The notes under the pieces: generated by a model | The model's database searches: none | What the model was told of the DNA's origin: nothing | Seen by the model: only the letters and a program-made list of their open reading frames with translations | NCBI RefSeq assembly: GCF_001905005.1 | Contig: NZ_LWKZ01000002.1 | Location: 145,955-209,954, forward strand | Reading direction: 5' to 3' | Length of the DNA: 64,000 bases | Origin: Streptomyces sp. CB02923 | GTDB lineage: Bacteria > Actinomycetota > Actinomycetes > Streptomycetales > Streptomycetaceae | Shown here: in pieces, positions 59,801 to 64,000 of the stretch | Numbering within the stretch: the first letter of the stretch is position 1 | Layout of the letters: every line of letters starts with the position of its first letter | Program-made: the position numbers and the translations under genes

Positions 59801-60013
59801 GCTCGGGAGAGGGCCATCGTCCGGGCGCCAGAACGCGAACCGGCCTGCCCGGGGCGGCTCGGCGGGCAGGAAGATCACGGCGCAGCGCGCGAACACGGAA
59901 TCGTCCGCGCCCTCCCGCTCTCCCCGCCGCGCACGGCCCGCAACGCTCCCGGCGGACGGCGGGCCGGCCGCGGGCGGCCACTGCCCCGCCGCCGTCCCTC
60001 TGCTCTCCGCCAT
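56858..60013 (-). CDS. SNF2/SWI2-family DEAD/DEAH-like ATPase helicase
   Basis: A 1051-residue translocase with a helicase core in the C-terminal half: ADDMGLGKTITV (Walker A near 617), VADEAQHVKNP (near 707), TGTPVENNLSELWTLLDW, LIFTQYVEMARLLEKHL, and the RAYRIGQTQPVQVHRL arginine motif. The 560-residue N-terminus contains an SNF2-associated domain. First gene of the SNF2-SWIM-helicase-associated operon. I chose the ATG at 60013 (GGAAAGG 9 nt upstream). Such operons are probably for DNA repair or remodelling. Confidence 0.93.
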   Translation of the reverse strand: MAESRGTAAGQWPPAAGPPSAGSVAGRARRGEREGADDSVFARCAVIFLPAEPPRAGRFAFWRPDDGPLPSVSATGAGSSASASVDVGAGVGMGEPAEEGAGEPEAVGAAATADAAAMADAAAIAGAAAATGSTGSAAVAEESELTVARRHGNGARRRTVPAVLLPLTEALPLLARARHDPSAHPAAACWGAAVLHALNLAARGRLLPGLTARDIDAWRAGPLEPEDAAHLRAVAAAMPPEAYAVPLPDSSPLQVHDPALLVRALLDAVADALPRTPAAAHLAGAPFAATAPQYLPGARDWAAEVAAGVDAGVRLSLRLDLAAHGLFDMREEPEDGRDGATSDDVPASAPAATEERSAAAAVLQVHSLTDPTLVTDAGRLWEGEGPDHFGPRARVDTLLALRRAARVWPPLSRFLERPVPDVLPLAEEELYELLGDAAPRLAAAGIAVHWPKELARGLTAAAVIRQAPGSAADGFGFFDTEKLLQFRWQVALDGLPLSEAEMDTLAEAHRPVVRLRDQWVLVDPALVRKARKRELGYLDPVDALAATLNGTTEVDGEEVEVVPLGALAALRSRLTQEAPVPPQPAGLHATLRDYQLRGLAWLDRMTTLGLGGCLADDMGLGKTITVIALHLHQRPAAPVLVVCPASLLGNWQREIERFAPGVPVRRFHGTGRSLDDVDGGFVLTTYGTMRSSAATLAARPWAWVVADEAQHVKNPRSSTGKALRGIKAPARIALTGTPVENNLSELWTLLDWTTPGLLGSLKTFRALYAREVEGGEDPEAAERLARLVRPFILRRKKSDPGIAPELPPKTETDHPVALGREQAALYEAVVRETLARIEAAEGIARRGLVMKLLTALKQICNHPAQYLKEAAPGLAARSGKLELLDELLDTILAEGGATLIFTQYVEMARLLEKHLTARGIGNALLHGGTPVQVREEMVDRFQSGRTPVFLLSLKAAGTGLNLTRAGHVIHYDRWWNPAVEEQATDRAYRIGQTQPVQVHRLIAEGTVEDNIAELLTAKRALADAVLSGGETALTELTDAQLADLVSLRRAA

Positions 60014-60401
60014 GCCGCTGCCTTTCCCTCGCGTACTTCGCGCCTGTCCCGTCCCCGCCCACGGCCCCGCTCCGCCCGGCCGCCACCCACCTCTCGACTG
60101 CCCCTCACCCCGACCTGCGAGTTTACGGTCGTCCACGCCCACCCCTCCTTTCCGATGCCGGCCGGTGACGGTGACGGTCCGGAGCCGGACCCGCGCCGAT
60201 GGCACCGCGGCCGGGCCTCGGAACTGCTCGGCTGCGTCAGATCGATGGAAGCAGACAGCACTGACAACGCCCTGCCCGACGAGGCCCGGACCGAAGTTAT
60301 CCACAGGCCGCGAGAGAAATCCCACGCCCGGCTCGCGATCGACTACCGTGAATTCCGTCGTCACACACAGTGACGAAGAATCCACGCTGTGAGGAGCAGA
60401 C
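60014..60401. other. Divergent intergenic region between SNF2 and UvrD-like helicase genes
   Basis: 388 bp. A DnaA-box-like TTATCCACA is at 60297-60305 and a damage-type half promoter at 60245-60267. No gene is supported. Confidence 0.55.
60245..60267 (-). promoter_or_regulatory. Candidate damage-type promoter of the SNF2 operon
   Basis: On the minus strand TTGTCAGTG (60267-60259), eight bases, then TTCCAT, which differs from TAnnnT only at the second base. It would give a leader of about 225 nt before the SNF2 start. Confidence 0.5.
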
Positions 60402-61940
60402 ATGCACCGTCCGACCGTCGGCGTGAGCCGACCGACAGCCGAGCAGACCGCCGCCGCGGATGCCTTCCGCGCGGGCGACCATCTCGTGATCCAGGCCGGA
60501 GCGGGCACGGGCAAAACCACGACGCTCGCGATGCTCGCCCACTGCCCGCCCCCTCGCGGGCGCCCGCCGTGCAGGCAAGGCCGCTACATCGCTTTCAACA
60601 GAACGATCGCGCGGGACGCTTCCCGGCGCTTCCCCGACCACGTCACGTGCAGTACCGCACACGCCCTCGCGTACGCGTCCGTCGGAAGGGAGTATCAGAC
60701 CCGGCTGAACGCACCGCGGCAGGCGGGCTGGCGCATCGGCGCCGCCCTGGGGATCGACACGGGGATGACCGTCCGCATCGGCGCACGCCTGATCGGCAAC
60801 AGGGCGCTGTCGTACTCGGCCTTGCGCACCGTGACCCGGTTCTGCCAGTCCGCCGATCCGGATCTCACGGCTCAGCATGTGCCACGGCTGCGCGGAGCGG
60901 AGGCGGACGGGCTGCACGAGCAGCTGTCGGATGTCGTCCTGCCCTTCGCCCGCAAGGCCTGGGCGGACCTCCAGCACCCCGAGCGGGGCAGCGTGCGCTT
61001 CGAGCACGATCACTACCTGAAGATGTGGGCGCTGAACCAGCCGAAGATCACGGCGGACTTCCTCCTCCTGGACGAGGCCCAGGACACCAACCCCGTGGTC
61101 GAGCAGGTCTTCGCCGCCCAGCGCGGACATGCCCAACTGGTCATGGTCGGGGACTCCGCGCAGGCCATCTACGGATGGCGCGGAGCACGCGACGTGATGA
61201 GCGACTTCGACGGCAGACAGCTGATCCTCTCCCGTTCCTTCCGTTTCGGCTCGGAGCTGGCCGCGGAGGCCAACCGTTGGCTGGGCATCATCGGCGCCCC
61301 GATCCGGCTCGACGGCGCACCGTGGCTGGCCACCGAGCTGGGGAGGGCCCCGCGGCCGGACGCGGTCCTGTGCCGGACCAACGTCGGAGCGATGGTGGAG
61401 GTGATACGGCAGCTCGAACAAAGCCGCCGGGTGGCGTTAGCGGGGGGCGGCGGGGCGCTGACCGCGCTGGCGCAGTCCGCGCACGACCTCAGATCGGGGC
61501 GCCGCCCGTCCCATCCCGAGCTGATGCTCTTCGAGTCCTGGGAAGAGCTGCGGGAGTACGCGGAGTACGACCCCTCCGGACGGGATCTGCTGCCGCTGGT
61601 CGAACTCGTCGACGAGCACGGCACGGAGGCCTTGCTGCAGGCGCTGGGCCGCTTGTCGGAGGAGGAAACAGCCGAGGTCACGGTCTCGACGGCGCACCGG
61701 GCCAAGGGGCGGGAGTGGCCGACGGTCCGGATCGCGGACGACTTCACGGGCCCCGACGATCTCGACGAACGGGATACGGACGGTGAGCCCCTCCCCGGGC
61801 CGATCGACCTCGCGGAAGCACGCCTGGCGTACGTGGCCGTCACGCGGGCCCGGACCCGGCTCGACATCGGCGGCCTGGCATGGCTCAACAGCCACCCGGC
61901 CGGCGACCCCAGTCCGGGACTGCCGCGGGGGGCACCGTGA
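60402..61940 (+). CDS. UvrD/Rep-family (F-box-helicase-like) DNA helicase
   Basis: A 512-residue superfamily-1 helicase. Walker A GAGTGKT is at 33-39, the DEAQD motif near 222 (LLLDEAQDTNPVVEQVF), then GDSAQAIYGWRGA and VSTAHRAKGREWP (motif V) and VAVTRAR (motif VI). The gene is about 200 residues shorter than UvrD. It contains an in-frame TTA codon (61437-61439, codon 346), so its translation may depend on the bldA tRNA. It is divergent from the SNF2 operon. Confidence 0.88.
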   Translation: MHRPTVGVSRPTAEQTAAADAFRAGDHLVIQAGAGTGKTTTLAMLAHCPPPRGRPPCRQGRYIAFNRTIARDASRRFPDHVTCSTAHALAYASVGREYQTRLNAPRQAGWRIGAALGIDTGMTVRIGARLIGNRALSYSALRTVTRFCQSADPDLTAQHVPRLRGAEADGLHEQLSDVVLPFARKAWADLQHPERGSVRFEHDHYLKMWALNQPKITADFLLLDEAQDTNPVVEQVFAAQRGHAQLVMVGDSAQAIYGWRGARDVMSDFDGRQLILSRSFRFGSELAAEANRWLGIIGAPIRLDGAPWLATELGRAPRPDAVLCRTNVGAMVEVIRQLEQSRRVALAGGGGALTALAQSAHDLRSGRRPSHPELMLFESWEELREYAEYDPSGRDLLPLVELVDEHGTEALLQALGRLSEEETAEVTVSTAHRAKGREWPTVRIADDFTGPDDLDERDTDGEPLPGPIDLAEARLAYVAVTRARTRLDIGGLAWLNSHPAGDPSPGLPRGAP

Positions 61941-62175
61941 GCGCGACGCATCGGAGGTGCCGGGCCAGGAGACGGTCGCATGAAGGCCCGGTAGCGCTTC
62001 GCTGGGCGGGGGGCTCGCCCACATGACGCGGCCCACCGATCGGGAGGACCCTGGAAAGGAGAGCCGCGACGCATGTGCATGTGACCGACATCAACGGCCA
62101 CCATCCGACGCCGCGCGAGCGCGTGGCGGCGAGCGCGTGGCGGCGAGCGATGCGTGGTGAATGGGGAGTGGTGCG
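61941..62175. other. Intergenic region with a 15-bp direct repeat
   Basis: 235 bp. GCGCGTGGCGGCGAG occurs twice in tandem at about 62118-62147. No gene supported. Confidence 0.5.
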
Positions 62176-62598
62176 ATGCGCACCGGTAACGAACCTCTTC
62201 AGGCTCGCAGTTCATTGAGGATGCGCCGTGGGCTGGCGCTGTGGGGGATGTTCTGGGCTGCGGCAGGCACGGTGGCCTTCGTGCTGGCGGGCAGGCCGGG
62301 ATGGGCGGCAGCGTGCGCAGTAGTGACCGCACTCGCGGCGACGGACCTGGCGGTGGTGATCCGGCACATCCGTCAGGGTGCGCACTACCAACCGGGAAAG
62401 GACATACCGCCGTACGAACCCGACCACGGCTCAGCCATCGGGCCGCCACACCGCAGTCGGGCTGATCTCAGCTGGGGCAGCCGCGGGCCGAGGGGGCATG
62501 GCATAGCCGACAGCGGCCGCGACCACCCCGGCGCGGGCGGGAGCAAGGACGACAGCGGGGAAGGAGGTGGTCCCGAACGGAGAGATGACGACCGCTGA
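62176..62598 (+). CDS. DUF6343-family small membrane protein
   Basis: A 140-residue Streptomyces-type protein with two hydrophobic segments (ALWGMFWAAAGTVAFVLAG, WAAACAVVTALAATDLAVVI) and the conserved MRTGNEPLQARSSLRMR beginning and HIRQGAHYQPGKDIPPYEP motif. Membrane protein of unknown function. The C-terminal Gly/Asp-rich tail is variable. The heptamer array starts directly after its TGA. Confidence 0.82.
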   Translation: MRTGNEPLQARSSLRMRRGLALWGMFWAAAGTVAFVLAGRPGWAAACAVVTALAATDLAVVIRHIRQGAHYQPGKDIPPYEPDHGSAIGPPHRSRADLSWGSRGPRGHGIADSGRDHPGAGGSKDDSGEGGGPERRDDDR

Positions 62599-62654
62599 CG
62601 GGCGGCGGGCGGCGGGCGGCGGGCGGCGGGCGGCGGGCGGCGGGCGGCGGGCGG
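62599..62654. repeat. Eight perfect CGGGCGG heptanucleotide repeats
   Basis: Eight exact copies, 56 bp, beginning with the base after the DUF6343 TGA. Between convergent genes, so non-coding; it could still expand into the flanking gene ends. Confidence 0.97.
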
Positions 62655-62680
62655 AAGACGACCGTCTCAGGCGGGGCGGG

Positions 62681-63094
62681 TCATGGCTCTTCGGAGCTTG
62701 CCGGGGGTTCGAAGCGGGCGGCTTCGATGAAGTCGGGGCGGGGGTCCAGGGCCGCGGCCAGGCGGAAGTGGCGCAGGGCTTCGTCCGTACGGTTGGCGCG
62801 CTGAAGGGTGCGGGCCAGGGCGAAGTGGGCGAAGGCGTTGTCCGGTTCGCGTTCCAGGACGATCTGGAATTCCAGTTCGGCAGGACGGAGTTGAGCTGAG
62901 AAGAAGAAGGCGCGGGCGCGCAGCAGGCGGGCCGCGGTGTTCTCCGGGTGGGCAGCGATGACCGGGTCCAGGAGTTGCACGGCGCCGCGTGGGTCGCGGG
63001 CCGCCAGCAACTGCTCGGCGGCCCGGAAGTTGATGACGTTCGTCTCGGGGCTGCGTTCGGCCACGGCGGTCTCCTCTTCCGTACCACGGACCAT
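62681..63094 (-). CDS. Small TPR-repeat protein
   Basis: A 137-residue protein made of tetratricopeptide-like helices: NFRAAEQLLAARDPRGAVQ, LEFQIVLEREPDNAFAHFAL and LRHFRLAAALDPRPDF. It probably mediates protein contacts. The ATG at 63094 is preferred over a longer frame that runs through the frameshifted cupin. Partner unknown. Confidence 0.85.
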   Translation of the reverse strand: MVRGTEEETAVAERSPETNVINFRAAEQLLAARDPRGAVQLLDPVIAAHPENTAARLLRARAFFFSAQLRPAELEFQIVLEREPDNAFAHFALARTLQRANRTDEALRHFRLAAALDPRPDFIEAARFEPPASSEEP

Positions 63095-63222
63095 CAGCCG
63101 CACGTAACTTGCCGCCTCAGTACGGGCAAGCACATGCGTCACCCGCTCTGCGGGCGTTACGTGCGGCACAACAAACGCGTCGCTCGTCGCATTCCCACCT
63201 GAAGGCAGTCCGCAACCCCAGG

Positions 63223-63760
63223 TCAAGTGTTCGCCCGGTCCCCTGGGGGGACTCGGTGACGGGGTGGCTCGGTGGCAGGGTGGCTCGGTGGCGGGATGGC
63301 TTGGTGGCGAGGTGGGCGCCGTGCGGGGCACTTGCCGACGGTACGGGGGGCGCGGCTCGGTGACCGTCGCGGGCTGCGTCGCGGGCTGATGTGGTGCGCC
63401 TTGCGCAACGTCTCGTGCATGGTCCAGCGCGTACGGTCGCCTTCGCGCGGTAGGCAGGCGTCGCCCGGGTCGATTTCCAAGACCTGCCCGTTCTCGACCT
63501 CGACTTCGATCGTCGCTCGGCCGCTGACGAGCACGAAGAGTTCGTTCGCCTCGGTGTCCGTGACCACGCCCGGGGTGATCTGCCAGGTTCCCCGTATCTG
63601 CTTGCCGTTCCGGCGACTCCCGCAGAACCTTGCCGGTCACCACCGGTCCGCCGGAGACGGTTTGCGCAGGGTGCAGCGGCTCGGGGGCCAGGTCCGAGTC
63701 GGGTACGCCGGGGATGTTGACGGCGAAGGAGCCGGTGGAAGAGCCGACGGAGGGTGATCC
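63223..63760 (-). pseudogene. Frameshifted cupin-domain protein
   Basis: Two frames make one cupin. The upstream part (about 63760-63620) reads SFAVNIPGVPDSDLAPEP and VTGKVLRESPE. The downstream part (about 63615-63223) reads KQIRGTWQITPGVVTDTEAN and VLEIDPGDACLPREGD, and ends in a Pro/His-rich run made of short direct repeats. The join is near 63615, a one-base shift. I see no good start codon upstream. It is either decayed or a sequencing error. Confidence 0.7.
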
Positions 63761-63840
63761 GACGACGGCTGAGGAAGGGGGGAGAGGCGGCGGAGACGAA
63801 GGAGCCGGTGGAGGAACCGGTGGAGGGGCCTACGGAGGCG
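63761..63840. other. G-rich low-complexity spacer
   Basis: Repetitive GGAGGAACCGGTGGAGG-type purine-rich sequence between the cupin remnant and the prim-pol 3' end. No gene. Confidence 0.5.
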
Positions 63841-64000
63841 TCAGGCGCAGGGGCGAGGTGGGGGTGGGGGGGGCGGGGCGGGGGCGGGGGACCGGGGGAC
63901 GCCGGAGGCCGGGCGGTAGCGGCCGCGGGAGGTGCGGGAGCCGGGGCCGACCAGGTAGCCGCCGGCGCCGCGGATGTCGATGCCCGGGGCCAGGCGGCCC
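63841..64000 (-). CDS. Bifunctional DNA primase/polymerase (prim-pol), 3' end only
   Basis: The minus strand from the right edge reads GRLAPGIDIRGAGGYLVGPG, the conserved prim-pol motif containing the D-x-R-G and G-Y-x-x-x-P positions, then SRTSRGRYRPAS and a Pro/Ala-rich tail ending at the TGA (63841-63843). About 53 codons are visible; the rest lies beyond the window. A primase-polymerase may mark plasmid- or phage-derived DNA, but a C-terminal piece cannot show this. Confidence 0.6.
   Translation of the reverse strand, partial: GRLAPGIDIRGAGGYLVGPGSRTSRGRYRPASGVPRSPAPAPPPPPPPRPCA

Noticed and set aside
60297..60305. DnaA-box-like TTATCCACA
   Set aside because: A single nonamer with no cluster of boxes or origin genes; chance occurrence is plausible.

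Overview
The window is high-GC actinobacterial chromosome, almost certainly Streptomyces: G/C-rich third codon positions, frequent GTG starts, leaderless promoters, WhiA, an RbpA-family protein, mycothiol-type enzymes, and a gene order (pgi - rbpA-like - secG - tpiA - pgk - gap ... whiA - yvcK - rapZ - uvrC ... uvrA ... uvrB ... glpQ - ogt) that matches the core region around whiA in Streptomyces coelicolor. It is mostly core chromosome with accessory insertions.

Layout. 1-606: end of an array of ~273-bp palindromic repeats. 607-6713: glycolytic and secretion cluster on the minus strand (gap, pgk, tpiA, secG, rbpA paralogue, pgi and a coupled 86-aa protein). 6884-9841: large secreted M14 metallocarboxypeptidase. 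9996-10745: broken GNAT gene, followed by a second ~274-bp repeat array (10739-11826) in inverted orientation to the first. 11827-17034: uvrC-rapZ-yvcK-whiA, joined by 4-10 nt overlaps. 17222-22880: secreted C39-like protease with a membrane-anchored partner, an HTH regulator, a thiamine-binding-fold protein, an ImmA/IrrE-like protein with a membrane partner, and a Rieske protein. 22916-27602: sugar or polyol locus (MFS porter and Zn-dehydrogenase, divergent from a LacI repressor and PfkB kinase, with a palindromic operator). 27822-30917: uvrA. 31473-36380: TetR with a divergent FAD monooxygenase, a DinB/MDMPI enzyme, an MBL-fold hydrolase and a secreted lamin-tail protein. 36649-40953: TerC and two TerD-type proteins. 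41439-46921: uvrB, glpQ, ogt, DUF1697 and DUF1349. 47232-49828: kinase-like gene and a GT-B-like gene split by a heptanucleotide repeat. 49812-52944: NLR-like STAND ATPase plus a small partner. 53125-61940: SNF2/SWIM/helicase-associated operon and a UvrD-type helicase. 62176-64000: small membrane protein, TPR protein, broken cupin and the 3' end of a prim-pol gene.

Themes. DNA repair dominates (uvrA, uvrB, uvrC, ogt, helicases). uvrB, ogt and an orphan site share an exact TTGTCAGTG-N8-TAnnnT promoter (the RecA-NDp/PafBC damage type); weaker forms lie before uvrC and the SNF2 operon. Short tandem arrays repeatedly start at or just after stop codons (orf86, whiA, pfkB, tetR, MBL, uvrB, ogt, kinase, DUF6343), often copying the gene's own 3' end. 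The two most striking loci are a probable phase-variable gene (seven GACACCG copies put it out of frame) and an NLR/effector pair sharing an amyloid-signalling-like motif. A TerC leader that may act as a manganese riboswitch, with a hairpin that can hide the Shine-Dalgarno sequence, is also notable.
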